From: Lentzea alba
GTDB lineage: Bacteria; Actinomycetota; Actinomycetes; Mycobacteriales; Pseudonocardiaceae
DNA length: 64,000 nt
Assembly (NCBI RefSeq): GCF_011067745.1
Contig: NZ_JAAMPJ010000019.1
Span: 124,001 to 188,000, forward strand
Direction of reading: 5' to 3'
The position numbers and the translations under genes were made by a program. A model generated the notes under the pieces. The model was not told the origin of the DNA. It saw nothing but the letters and a program-made list of their open reading frames with translations, and made no database searches. How positions within the stretch are numbered: position 1 is the first letter of the stretch; every line of letters begins with the position of its first letter. Below, in pieces: positions 16,333-25,221 of this stretch.

Positions 16333-17340
16333 ATGATCACTCCGCGGGACCGCGTGTTGGGCCGGGTCGCCGATCACCTCGTGGCGCTCGGGCGTCCGTT
16401 GCGGGTGGCCGTCGACGGGATCACGGCGTCGGGCAAGACAACGCTGGCCCGCGAGCTCACCGCGGCGGTGGCGGCGCGCGGACGTTCGGCGGCGCACCTG
16501 TCGATGGACGGGTTCCACAACCCGCGGGCGATCCGTCATCGACAGGGACGGGACTCGGCGGACGGCTACTACGCCGATGCCTACGACTTCCAGGCTTTCG
16601 AACGGCTGGTGCTGGAACCGCTCGGGCCCGGTGGCGACCGGAAGTACCGGGAGCGGATCATCGACCTCGGCTCGGACACTCCGATCGACGAGCCGCCAGT
16701 GGTTGCCGCGGAAGACCTCGTGCTGGTCGTCGACGGCAGCTTCCTGCAGCGCGACCTGGAGTGGGACGAGGTGGTCTTCGTCGACACGCCGTTCGAGATC
16801 GCGCGGGACCGCGGGACGCGCCGGGACACCGAGTTGCTCGGCGGCCTGGAGCAGGCCGAACGCGCCTTCGACCAGCGGTATCACGCCGCGAGCCGGCGGT
16901 ATCTCGACGAGGTCGGGCCGGCTGCCGGCGCGTCCGTCGTGGTGGGCAACGCCGACGTGGCGAACCCGGTGCTGCGCCGCATCGGAGGCCCTGCGGACGC
17001 GGTGGTCAACCTCTTCTCGTACGGGACGCTGCAGACGCCGTCGGTCCAGCGCGAGCACTTCGGCAGGGAGCTCACGGGCGCGCAGGACGTGCTGCCGGGC
17101 TATCGGCAGGACTGGGTGACGATCACCGACCCGGCCGTGATCGCGGCCAGCGGTACGGACCGGCACCCGATCGTCCGGCACACCGGCGATCCCGCCGACA
17201 CGACCGCGGGCACCGTCCTCGAGGTGACGACGGAGGAGTTGGCGGCGGCCGACCTCTACGAGGTGGACGACTACCGGCGGGCGCTCGTCCGGCTCGGGTC
17301 TGGCACGGACGCCTGGGTGTACCTCGCTCAACGGCCATGA
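16333..17340 (+). CDS. Uridine kinase-like / gamma-glutamylcyclotransferase-like fusion protein (335 aa)
   Basis: The N-terminal half is a P-loop kinase of the uridine/phosphoribulokinase type: VAVDGITASGKTT (P-loop about 29-37), then MDGFHNPR and a YDF segment as in nucleoside kinases. From about residue 224 the chain becomes a GGCT/AIG2-like domain: VNLFSYGTLQTPSVQ, then TVLEV and LYEVDDYRR, the usual ring of small conserved motifs. The domains continue in one frame without a stop. Fusion of a nucleoside-type kinase with a cyclotransferase is unusual; a role in salvage or repair of a modified nucleotide or glutamyl adduct is only a guess. The ATG at 16333 is chosen because kinase homology starts soon after and upstream codons cross the palindrome. 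A paralogue of the kinase half lies at 40966-41595. Confidence 0.8.
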   Translation: MITPRDRVLGRVADHLVALGRPLRVAVDGITASGKTTLARELTAAVAARGRSAAHLSMDGFHNPRAIRHRQGRDSADGYYADAYDFQAFERLVLEPLGPGGDRKYRERIIDLGSDTPIDEPPVVAAEDLVLVVDGSFLQRDLEWDEVVFVDTPFEIARDRGTRRDTELLGGLEQAERAFDQRYHAASRRYLDEVGPAAGASVVVGNADVANPVLRRIGGPADAVVNLFSYGTLQTPSVQREHFGRELTGAQDVLPGYRQDWVTITDPAVIAASGTDRHPIVRHTGDPADTTAGTVLEVTTEELAAADLYEVDDYRRALVRLGSGTDAWVYLAQRP

Positions 17341-17347
17341 TGGACAG

Positions 17348-18076
17348 GTGTCGAACACTCTGCCGGGCGGCTGGATCAACGCCGTCGTCCGGATCGGCGA
17401 CACCGTTCGCCGGTCCCAGCACCCGCGTTCGCCCTACGTGCACAGGCTGCTGGCACACCTCGGTGCCCGGCAGTGGCCTGGTGCACCCAGATTCCTCGGT
17501 GTGGACGAGGACGAGCGCGAGATCCTGAGCTTCCTGGACGGGCGAGCGGCGTGGCGCCAGGAGGACCAGGTGCACGTGCGCGCCGAGGCGAGCCTGACGA
17601 AGGTGGCCGCGCTCGCACGTCAGCTGCACGACCTGACCGAGGGCACCGAACTCGCCGAGGGCGGCACCGTGGTGTGCCACAACGACCTGTCGCCGAAGAA
17701 CACCGTGTACCGCCGCGGGGAACCGGTGGCGTTCGTGGACTGGGATCTCGCGGGCCCCGGTGATCGCGTGCACGACGTCGCCCACATCTGCTGGCAGTAC
17801 CTGGACCTCGGGCACGCCACGGTCGACGTGACCGAGGCGGCCAGGCTGGTCGGGGTGATCTGCGACGGCTACGGGCTGGTCGACCGCGGCGAGGTCGTCG
17901 GCACCGTCCTCTGGTGGCAGGACCGTTGCCGCAGCGGCATCGAGGCGGGCGCCGCCGCGGGTGATCCGGCGATGATCAGGTTGCGGGACCACGGCGCGCT
18001 CGCCGCTGTCGGCACCGCGCACGACTGGGTCCGCGAACACCAGCTGGAACTGGAACAGCGGATCCGTCAGAGGTAG
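17348..18076 (+). CDS. APH-family phosphotransferase (242 aa)
   Basis: Small kinase of the aminoglycoside phosphotransferase family. CHNDLSPKNTVYR is the catalytic loop and FVDWDLAGPGDRVHDVA the Mg-binding segment, followed by a helical C-terminal lobe. The N-lobe is short. It starts with GTG 8 bases after the kinase/GGCT fusion gene and is probably cotranscribed with it. The ribosome-binding site is weak. The final codons overlap the convergent VWA gene by 10 bases. Substrate unknown. Confidence 0.78.
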   Translation: MSNTLPGGWINAVVRIGDTVRRSQHPRSPYVHRLLAHLGARQWPGAPRFLGVDEDEREILSFLDGRAAWRQEDQVHVRAEASLTKVAALARQLHDLTEGTELAEGGTVVCHNDLSPKNTVYRRGEPVAFVDWDLAGPGDRVHDVAHICWQYLDLGHATVDVTEAARLVGVICDGYGLVDRGEVVGTVLWWQDRCRSGIEAGAAAGDPAMIRLRDHGALAAVGTAHDWVREHQLELEQRIRQR

Positions 18077-20004
18077 CGGTTGCGGACGAAGCCCGACCTG
18101 CTCTGCCCGAACCTGTTCATGGCGAAGATCGTGTAGGCCGCGTCTCCCCCGTCGGTCCACGCCTGCACCAGACCGAGGTTGCCCGCCAGGCTGATCAGCT
18201 TCCGGAACGTCGTCTGGTCGTCGCGGAACTGCGGCGCCGGCACGTGGGCGTGGGCCGCGTTGAGGATCTCGACGTGCTCGGCCAACCGGCGCCCGGCCGA
18301 CGCGCGGTCGTTCTGGTAGAGGTCGTCGAGCGCGTAGAAGGTGATCTCGCTCGTCCACAGCCCGACCGCGTGCGCGAACACGGTTTCGGCGGCGATCGTG
18401 GTGCTGGCACCGAGATCGACGACGTGCCGGCGGTTGTCCCTGGCGACGGCGTCGACGTACTGGACCGTCGCCGTGCCGAAAGCGGTCCGGCCCGGCGGCG
18501 CCTGCACTTCCAGGACCACCCAGTACGTCTCGTCGAACGCCAGGTCCGGCGCGAAGATGCGGATGCCGTCGTCCTCGGTCACGAGGTCGGGCAGCGACTC
18601 GACGCCCACCTCCTCGCGCGCCCGGTCTTTCGCGGCCGACACCTCGCGTTCGACGCGGGCGCGGGTGGACGGGTCGGTGATCAGGTCGTGGCCGTAGAGG
18701 TGCCAGGCGGTGATCTCCGCGTCGAGCTGGATTTGCAGCTGGATGTTGATCGCGGCCAGGTGCTCGCGGCGGGCCAGGTCCTCGGCGAGGTTCAGGCGCA
18801 CGTCGTCGGGATTGGTCACCAGGAGGCAGGAGCCGCCGGTGAGGCCGGCCAGCGCTTCCAGTTCGCGCATGCGGGCGTCCTCGCCGAAACCGAAGCAGGA
18901 CAACGTGAGGTCGCCGCGGATGCGGTCGGCGATGTTGCGGCGGATGGTGATCCAGTTGCGCTCGCCGGAGTTCGGATCGCCGTCGGAGAACAGGTAGAGG
19001 CAGTTCACCACGTCCGGCTGGGAGTGCCGCGCGATCTCGTCGATGCCGTAGAGGACGCCGAGGTTGAGGTCCGTGGCACCGTCCGCCTCCAGGCCCGTCA
19101 CGATCTCGTCGAGGCGGGCCGCGGGGATGTCCCGCTTGGGAGTGGCCTTGAGCAACGTGCGGACGCGCGTGTCGAACGCGACGATTCCCAGGACGTCGGT
19201 GTCGCGCAGCTGGGAGTGGAGTTCGCGAATCGCCGACTTGACGGTGTCTAGCTTCTCCCCTTCCATCGACAGGCTCGTGTCGACGACGAACACGAAGTTC
19301 ACCGGCAGGATTTCCCGGTTCGGCGACGTGGCTCGGCCGCCCTCGCCGGCTCGCAGTGCCAGTTCGACGAAATGCGTGGTGTTCGCGTTCGCGCGGAAGT
19401 TTTCCCGCGTCTCGCACCTGCCGTAGCTGACGGCGAGAGCCTCCCCCGATGACGGTGTGGGAATTCCCGAGGGATTCGACGCCACGAAATCGTCGAACCG
19501 GATCTGAGCCTGGTCGATCAGCACGCCGTGGTCGACCAGGTCCGCGATGCCGAGGGTCGCCTTGGTGCCGAACGCGTTGTTGCGCCGGACGAACAGGCCG
19601 CTGCGGGGAAGCGGGCCCTGCCTCCCGTCCAGCGGTAGGTCGAGGGACGGCCAGCCGGGTGCCTGGGCGTCCAGATGCACACTGACGTCGCCACCGATGT
19701 TGACGCCTTGGACGTTGCGCAGGAGCACCAGATCGTCGACATCGTCCACGCACGCGTCGACATCGTCGTCGAAGGCGCCGCCCACCTGGCCGGCACCCTG
19801 CGGGTAGCCCTGGTCGTAACCCTGCTGTCCGTAACCGTGCTGGTCGCGCTCCTGCTCGTCCGAGCTGGGCCGAGTGCCGACATGGCTCGGCCTCGAATCC
19901 CACCAATCGTCGTGACGACGCGATGAACGGCGACGGATCACCACAACGATTGCGACAACCAATGCCGCGACGCCGAGGGAAGCCAGGATCCAGGCGAAGC
20001 TCAT
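18067..20004 (-). CDS. Membrane-anchored VWA-domain protein (645 aa)
   Basis: A single N-terminal membrane helix (about 4-23) precedes basic residues (RRRSSRR) and a low-complexity Gly/Gln/Tyr stretch. The body (about 90-640) contains a von Willebrand A domain (about 235-400) with an intact metal site: DTSLS, then a TDLN loop and a later SDGD. The rest resembles the flanking domains of inter-alpha-trypsin-inhibitor-like or YfbK-type VWA proteins. Topology suggests the bulk is cytoplasmic or extracytoplasmic depending on helix orientation; the positive residues after the helix favour a cytoplasmic C-terminus. VWA domains mediate metal-dependent protein binding; no MoxR ATPase gene is adjacent. 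Confidence 0.78.
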   Translation of the reverse strand: MSFAWILASLGVAALVVAIVVVIRRRSSRRHDDWWDSRPSHVGTRPSSDEQERDQHGYGQQGYDQGYPQGAGQVGGAFDDDVDACVDDVDDLVLLRNVQGVNIGGDVSVHLDAQAPGWPSLDLPLDGRQGPLPRSGLFVRRNNAFGTKATLGIADLVDHGVLIDQAQIRFDDFVASNPSGIPTPSSGEALAVSYGRCETRENFRANANTTHFVELALRAGEGGRATSPNREILPVNFVFVVDTSLSMEGEKLDTVKSAIRELHSQLRDTDVLGIVAFDTRVRTLLKATPKRDIPAARLDEIVTGLEADGATDLNLGVLYGIDEIARHSQPDVVNCLYLFSDGDPNSGERNWITIRRNIADRIRGDLTLSCFGFGEDARMRELEALAGLTGGSCLLVTNPDDVRLNLAEDLARREHLAAINIQLQIQLDAEITAWHLYGHDLITDPSTRARVEREVSAAKDRAREEVGVESLPDLVTEDDGIRIFAPDLAFDETYWVVLEVQAPPGRTAFGTATVQYVDAVARDNRRHVVDLGASTTIAAETVFAHAVGLWTSEITFYALDDLYQNDRASAGRRLAEHVEILNAAHAHVPAPQFRDDQTTFRKLISLAGNLGLVQAWTDGGDAAYTIFAMNRFGQSRSGFVRNRYL

Positions 20005-20980
20005 GACACCGTATTATCAGCTTCGCCCGGCTCCGACGCTGGTGGAAACCCGAAAACGACGAGAACACATTCGTTCTGACCCGGAATTGTCCGCTTGGCC
20101 TCGATCCACCATCGACGGTCACCCGGTGCGCACCAGCGAGGACTTCTCCATCACCGTCGAGCATGGCCCGGAGGTGTTGCGCACCGCCGACACCGTCATC
20201 GTCCCACCGTTCCGCACCAGCAACCCCCGCCGTCAAACGCTGGTCGACCTGGCGCAAGTCCTCGCGTACGTGGCCCCCGGCACCCGGATCGTGTCGACCT
20301 GCACCGGCGCCTTCGTGCTGGCCGCGGCGGGGCTGCTCGACGGGCGCCGGGCCACCACGCACTGGCACGCCACGGGCCTCTTCCGGGAGTGGTACCCGCA
20401 GGTGGAACTCGACCCGAACGTCCTGTTCGTCGACGAAGGCGACGTGCTGACCTCGGCCGGTGCCGTTGCCGGCATCGATGTCTGCCTGCACCTTGTCCGC
20501 AAGGACCACGGCAGCGAGATCGCCAACCATGTGGCCCGCAGCTGCGTCGTCCCCCCGTGGCGCGAGGGGGGCCAGGCGCAGTACGTCAAACACCCGGTCC
20601 CCGATGCAACGGCGAACGACACTTCCGCCGCCCGGCAGTGGGCGCTGCAGAACTTGCACAAGCCGCTGGCCCTGAGCGACCTTGCCGAGCACTCGAACAT
20701 GAGCCTGCGCACCTTCGCCCGCCGCTTCAACGAAGAAGTCGGCTTGAGCCCCGGACGCTGGCTCATCCAGCAACGCGTCGACCGTGCCCGGGAGTTGCTG
20801 GAATCCACCGACCTGCCGGTCGACGACATCGCCGGCCAGGTCGGCTTCGCCGGCGGCACCTCGCTACGCGAACACCTGCACGCCGCTATCGGGGTCACAC
20901 CACTGGCCTACCGGCGCACCTTCCGAGGCGCACCGGCAACGAGCCGTGCCACCGCGGCGGGTGCTCGGCGGGATGATTAA
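20003..20980 (+). pseudogene. GlxA-type AraC regulator, N-terminally truncated
   Basis: From about residue 40 the protein is a GlxA-family regulator: a DJ-1/PfpI-like domain (ADTVIVPPF, CTGAFVLAAAGLLDGRRATTHW) and a C-terminal AraC DNA-binding region (about 215-310, MSLRTFARRFNEEVGLSPGRWL...GFAGGTSLREHL). The first strand and helix of the DJ-1 fold, about 45 residues in homologues, are missing, replaced by unrelated sequence. The only long start (20003) sits inside the start codon of the divergent VWA gene, which is not a credible arrangement; the next in-frame GTG is near 20126. A decayed transposase lies just downstream. I infer a 5'-truncated remnant, though a shortened active form cannot be excluded. 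Confidence 0.6.
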
Positions 20981-21009
20981 GCACGTCGCCCTCGACCGTA
21001 AATTGTGTA

Positions 21010-21270
21010 CGCCTGAGACCACCTACACCGCGTTCGCCGGCACACCCGGCACGCCGTCACCGCCCGGCTGATCGTGCGCCGGATCCGCCGCGACGAGCCC
21101 AGCCAAGCCGCGGGCCAGGAGAAACTGCTCCCGGCCTGCCGGTATCACGCGGTGTTCACCGACAGCCCGTTCACCGGGCCCGCGCCGTCCACCTGCACCT
21201 ACCGCAGCACTGGCCCTGGCAAGCCGGATTCGACAACCTGTTCACCGCCGCCCACCCTGCACCCGACTGA
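21010..21270 (+). mobile_element. Remnant of an IS1380-family-like transposase
   Basis: Three pieces of one transposase C-terminus lie in different frames: ETTYTAFAGT (from about 21014); RHAVTARLIVRRIRRD followed by RYHAVFTDSPF (about 21045-21170); and HLPQHWPWQAGFDNLFTAAH ending at a TGA (21268-21270). These phrases are characteristic of actinobacterial IS1380-type transposases. The stretch that normally separates the second and third pieces is deleted, and all upstream parts are missing. No terminal inverted repeats were found. It occupies most of the gap 20981-21329. Confidence 0.65.
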
Positions 21271-21329
21271 CCAGGGCATACCGACCGAAACCACGTCAGT
21301 GGATCGAGGCTTAGTGGCCACGAATTTCG

Positions 21330-22904
21330 TTAGGAGACCAGCGAAAGCCCGCGGCGCACCGGCTCCCGGACGGCAGCGGGCTCAGCGGCCGGAACGACGA
21401 CCTCTTCGCCGCCGATCTCCCGCGTGATCCACGCCCCGGACTCCACCATGACCTTCAACGTCCGCGTGTCCATCGCGTTGACGCGGCCGTAGTACCACTC
21501 GTCGGTGGCCAGCGAGCCCATCCGGTCGCCGAGGCGCTTCTTGATCTCCAGGACGCGCTGGAACAAGGTCGTGACCAGTGCGGCGCGGTCGAACGGGCCG
21601 TCCAGGCCGGTGCGGATGCGGTCCTCGATGCCGCGCGGCACGCCCTCGGAGTCCGGCATGAGCATGGTGGTCCACGCGCGCGACTTCTCGCGGTACTGCA
21701 ACTGCTGCATGACGCCTTCGTGCGCCGCGAAGTCGGCGGCGCGGAAAGCCGAGCCGCGCCAACGCTTCTGCAGGTTCACGGCCAGCGACAGGGCACTCTT
21801 CAGGCCCGTGTTCAGGCCGCGGCCGGGCCAGAAGTGCAGGGAGTTGGCGGCGTCACCCAGCAGGAAGCCGAAGGTCGACGGCGCCAGCTGGGCGGTGAAC
21901 TTCGACATCTGCTGCATACCGAGCGTGAACGAGTTGATGCCCACGACGTCCGCCGCGCCGACGCCGAAGAAGCGCAGGCCGTCCAGGATTCGGGGCCATA
22001 GGTAGGAAAGCTTGTCGACGGACGGCTTGAACACGGCGCGGTGCCGGTCGCAGACGAAGCGGGTGCCGGACGGACGCATGGTGCAGCCGAACTTGCCGAT
22101 GCACGACACCGGGCCGTTCTCGCCGAGCGCCACGATCTCGGACGCCTCCTCGGCGGTCAGGCGCATGTTGATGAAGCCGCCACCGAGCGAGTTGAAGAGG
22201 AACCTGTTCTGCGCCACGGTCAACGGCACGGTGTGCTCGTCGGGCACCTTCGCGGTGACCCGGATGCCGAGCACGCGCTCGTCCAGCGGCGAACCGTCCA
22301 CTGAGAACAGTTCTCGGCTCGGTGTGCCGAAGTGCGACGACAGCGCGTCGCGGGTGGCGGACTTGGCGCCGTCGGCGATGGCGAGGACGTGCAGGCCGTC
22401 CCAGCGGGCGGGCGCGGTGTAGGCGGCAGGAACCAGTTCGATGCCGTGGACGTCCTGCGCCATGTCCAGGAGGGCGTCCTCGATCCAGCGGATCTTGATG
22501 TTGCGCGGACGGCCCTTGGACTCGGGTGAGTCCGGGCCGAGGGGCCACATCTCGGAGAACCTGCCGGGCACGAAAAGGCGTTGGCGCACCTCGGCAGGCA
22601 GGGCCGCCCAGACGTTGCTCTGCAGCGTCACCACTTGCTCACGGCGATTGTTGCCGTCGGCCGCGCCGCGCCAGGTCACGCGGTTGCCTGCACGCTTCCA
22701 GCGGCGGTCGAACACGCGCAGCGCGACCTGGTCCCCCAGCAACGACTTCAGCGTGCAGGCGAACGCCAGACCGACGGGGCCGCCGCCCGCGACGTCGACC
22801 CGCAGCGGTGCCTTCTGGCGCAGCGGCACCACCTGGCCGCCCTGCTTCGGCAGCAACACCGTCGGGCCACACCGGCCGATCAGCACCGTCTTCTCGTCTG
22901 CCAT
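21330..22904 (-). CDS. FAD-dependent monooxygenase-like protein (524 aa)
   Basis: Flavoprotein with an internal rather than N-terminal FAD-binding start: VDVAGGGPVGLAFACTLKSLLGD (about 37-59, Rossmann GxGxxG). A second flavin motif, GFLLGDAANSLHFWPGRGLNTG, resembles the GD box of class A monooxygenases; its FWPGRG phrase is reminiscent of MICAL-type proteins. The C-terminal 150 residues are helical and include an EWYYGRVNAMD segment. The N-terminal 36 residues are an extra extension. The reaction is unknown; an NAD(P)H-dependent hydroxylation is likely from the fold. It lies alone between an IS remnant and an XRE/DUF397 pair. Confidence 0.75.
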   Translation of the reverse strand: MADEKTVLIGRCGPTVLLPKQGGQVVPLRQKAPLRVDVAGGGPVGLAFACTLKSLLGDQVALRVFDRRWKRAGNRVTWRGAADGNNRREQVVTLQSNVWAALPAEVRQRLFVPGRFSEMWPLGPDSPESKGRPRNIKIRWIEDALLDMAQDVHGIELVPAAYTAPARWDGLHVLAIADGAKSATRDALSSHFGTPSRELFSVDGSPLDERVLGIRVTAKVPDEHTVPLTVAQNRFLFNSLGGGFINMRLTAEEASEIVALGENGPVSCIGKFGCTMRPSGTRFVCDRHRAVFKPSVDKLSYLWPRILDGLRFFGVGAADVVGINSFTLGMQQMSKFTAQLAPSTFGFLLGDAANSLHFWPGRGLNTGLKSALSLAVNLQKRWRGSAFRAADFAAHEGVMQQLQYREKSRAWTTMLMPDSEGVPRGIEDRIRTGLDGPFDRAALVTTLFQRVLEIKKRLGDRMGSLATDEWYYGRVNAMDTRTLKVMVESGAWITREIGGEEVVVPAAEPAAVREPVRRGLSLVS

Positions 22905-22962
22905 GACCCGTCCCCCTCGATCCCGTTCGACGGCGGGAACACGTGCTGAGACGGGAGAAGGT

Positions 22963-23136
22963 TCAACGATTTTCGAGGAAGTTCTGCCACGCGGTGAAAC
23001 TGAAGGTCAGAGCACCTCCGGACGGGTTCTTGGAGTCGCGGACGAGTGCGTCGCAGGCCAGCGACACCTCGACGCAGTCCCCGTCCTCCGCACCACCGCT
23101 GTAGCTGCTCTTACGCCAGGTCCTGTCCTGAGTCAT
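22963..23136 (-). CDS. DUF397 domain protein (57 aa)
   Basis: Small actinomycete-specific protein: WRKSSYSGG....CVEV....ALVRDSKNP.GGAL.F....W..FL is the full DUF397 signature. The ATG at 23136 is used because homology starts there. It overlaps the end of the upstream XRE regulator gene by 26 bases, the usual organisation of these pairs, in which the small protein partners or modulates the XRE/DUF5753 regulator. Function beyond this pairing is not established for this copy. Confidence 0.85.
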   Translation of the reverse strand: MTQDRTWRKSSYSGGAEDGDCVEVSLACDALVRDSKNPSGGALTFSFTAWQNFLENR

Positions 23137-23959
23137 CGAGTTCCTCTCGCGGTCGGCCGACGTACGCCGCCAGCTTGCTCCGCGATTGTTCCTCATCCAA
23201 GGCGACCTCAGCCAAACGGTCGAACAGCAGCCGAGACCTCACGATGGCACCAGGGTCCTGCACGAACACGTTCGCCAGGTCGGTCTCGACGAACGCCACC
23301 GACATCGCCTTCTCGTACTCGAACAACGTGCAGCTGGATGCGATCACCGCGGTGTCGGCCGGGATGATCCGGATCATGTGCACGTTGAACAGCAGTTTGA
23401 GGTACTGATCCTCCATGATCCGGTCATCACCGATGCGGGTCTGCAGGGCGTGCTCGTGGACGTAGAACAGGCAGGTCGGCCGATCGTGTCGCCGCAACAG
23501 CGCTTGTCGCTCCGTCCGCCACTGCACCAGCGCCGGAATTCGCTCCTCCGTCACCAAACCTGCGACCCGGTAGACGCCATCGGCGTACTCAGGCGTCTGC
23601 ACGAGGCCCGGCACTGCCTGCGCGTCGTAACGAGTGATCTTCTTCGCGGTGGACTCCGCCATCGCCATCGTGCGCAGGTTGTCCGGTACCTGAACGATGT
23701 ACTCGTCGAACGCGTTGCGGTACTTCCGCTTGAAGTCTTCGTAGAAGTCGATGTCCTTGTCGCACTTGGACAGGTACTGCACGAGGTCGATCTCGCTGGC
23801 GCGGTACTTGCCGGTCTCGATGGTCGAGAGCTTGCTCGGGTCCCAGCCGAGACGGACGGCGAGCGCCGCGCCGGTCAGTCCGGTGCAGGTTTCCCGCAAC
23901 CGGCGCAGTTCATCGCCTAGATCCCGGCTGTACGCAGTGGACGGAGTGGTCGTGGCCAT
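23111..23959 (-). CDS. XRE-family regulator with DUF5753-like ligand domain (282 aa)
   Basis: An N-terminal helix-turn-helix (about 10-65, LGDELRRLRETCTGLTGAALAVRLGWDPSKLSTIETG) is followed by the long C-terminal domain typical of actinomycete XRE/DUF5753 proteins (EAQAVPGLVQTPEYA-like phrase at about 112-126; ...VGRPREEL end). Many actinomycetes carry tens of such regulators, each next to a DUF397 gene, with links to development and specialised metabolism. The ATG is at 23957-23959. It is probably cotranscribed with the DUF397 gene; the neighbouring flavoprotein gene is a candidate target. Confidence 0.87.
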   Translation of the reverse strand: MATTTPSTAYSRDLGDELRRLRETCTGLTGAALAVRLGWDPSKLSTIETGKYRASEIDLVQYLSKCDKDIDFYEDFKRKYRNAFDEYIVQVPDNLRTMAMAESTAKKITRYDAQAVPGLVQTPEYADGVYRVAGLVTEERIPALVQWRTERQALLRRHDRPTCLFYVHEHALQTRIGDDRIMEDQYLKLLFNVHMIRIIPADTAVIASSCTLFEYEKAMSVAFVETDLANVFVQDPGAIVRSRLLFDRLAEVALDEEQSRSKLAAYVGRPREELDDSGQDLA

Positions 23960-24090
23960 GGGTCGACGTTAGGGCTTGCTCCAAGAGCAATTAAGGCGCT
24001 CATTCGGGTGAAAACGGCTCACCTGATCTTCAGCACGTTGCCAGGAAACTCGCAGCCCTGCCACAGCTTGGCGGACGACCATCCCTGCCC

Positions 24091-25221
24091 ATGACTCGAC
24101 GTCGCAGATCCTTGTTGATCAACGGGCTGCTGGTGGTGGTGCTCCTCGGCGCCGGTGTGGCCGGCTACCTGGTGTTCTTCGGTTCCTCCGGCAGTGCCCA
24201 GCCCACCACCACGCGCACCGCCGCAGCCGCGAACCGCGACGTCAGCGAGACGGTGACGGCGTCCGGGACGGTGCAGAGCTCGTTCAGCGCCGCCGCGTCG
24301 TTCGGCGCGAGCGGCACGGTCACCGAGATCAACGTCAAGGTCGGCGACGTCGTCACGAAGGGCCAGCAGCTCGCGAAGCTCGATCCGACGCAGGCCCAGC
24401 TGCAGGTGGACATCGCGCAGGGCAACCTGAACGCGGCGCTCGCGAAGGGCACCGGCACGACCGCGTTGCTCACGGCATACCGGCAGACGCAGCTCGCGCT
24501 CCAGCAGGCGCAGGACAACCTGGCGGCCACCACGCTGACCGCACCGGGCGACGGCACGATCACGTCGGTCACCGGGTCCGTCGGGCAGAAGGTGGGCAAC
24601 GGCAACACCTCCAGCAGCTCGACCACGAGCAGCAGCACCACGTCCACGACGTCGTCCGGGTTCGTCGTGGTCACCGACCTGAAGAACCTCGTGCTGCACG
24701 CGAACGTCTCCGAGTCCGACGTCAGCAAGCTCAAGGCCGACCAGGCCGCGACCGTCACGGTCAACGCCATGCAGACGCAGCCGATCCAGGCCAAGGTCAC
24801 GCAGGTCGATCTCACGCCCACGACCTCGAACAACGTCGTCCAGTACGGCGTCACGCTGACGCTGACCGAACCACCGGCCGGGCTGCGTCCAGGTCAGTCC
24901 GCGAGCGTCGAGGTCACCGTCAACTCGGCCACCAACGTCCTCGCCGTCCCCGCGGCGGCGGTGCAGACCGTCAACGGCGCCAGCTCGGTCCAGGTGATGG
25001 AGAACGGCGCGGAGACCCGCAAGACCGTCGAGATCGGGGTGCGCGGCGACCAGTACGTGGAGATCAAGTCCGGCCTGAGCGCGGGCGAGGAAGTCGTGCT
25101 GCCGCAGGTGACGACGTCGACCAACCAGAACCGCACCGGCCAGCAGCAGGGCACCGGCCAGTTCCCCGGTACTGGCGGCGGCAACCGCAACGGCGGCGGC
25201 TTCACCGGGACTGGTCGATGA
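24091..25221 (+). CDS. MacA/HlyD-like membrane-fusion adaptor (376 aa)
   Basis: A membrane anchor near the N-terminus (about 8-31) precedes a biotinyl-lipoyl-like hairpin domain (SGTVTEINVKVGDVVTKGQQLAKLD), a short coiled-coil (about 100-140), a Ser/Thr-rich insertion (about 170-190), and beta-barrel and membrane-proximal domains ending in a Gly/Asn-rich tail. It is the extracytoplasmic adaptor of a MacAB-type exporter; in a Gram-positive it probably supports substrate delivery or activates the ATPase rather than bridging two membranes. Its stop overlaps the ATPase start by 4 bases. Confidence 0.87.
   Translation: MTRRRRSLLINGLLVVVLLGAGVAGYLVFFGSSGSAQPTTTRTAAAANRDVSETVTASGTVQSSFSAAASFGASGTVTEINVKVGDVVTKGQQLAKLDPTQAQLQVDIAQGNLNAALAKGTGTTALLTAYRQTQLALQQAQDNLAATTLTAPGDGTITSVTGSVGQKVGNGNTSSSSTTSSSTTSTTSSGFVVVTDLKNLVLHANVSESDVSKLKADQAATVTVNAMQTQPIQAKVTQVDLTPTTSNNVVQYGVTLTLTEPPAGLRPGQSASVEVTVNSATNVLAVPAAAVQTVNGASSVQVMENGAETRKTVEIGVRGDQYVEIKSGLSAGEEVVLPQVTTSTNQNRTGQQQGTGQFPGTGGGNRNGGGFTGTGR

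Noticed and set aside
14196..20773. Long minus-strand frames opposite the antiporter, kinase fusion, VWA and GlxA-type genes
   Set aside because: Antisense or shifted frames of genes with clear domain motifs; no homology in the translations.
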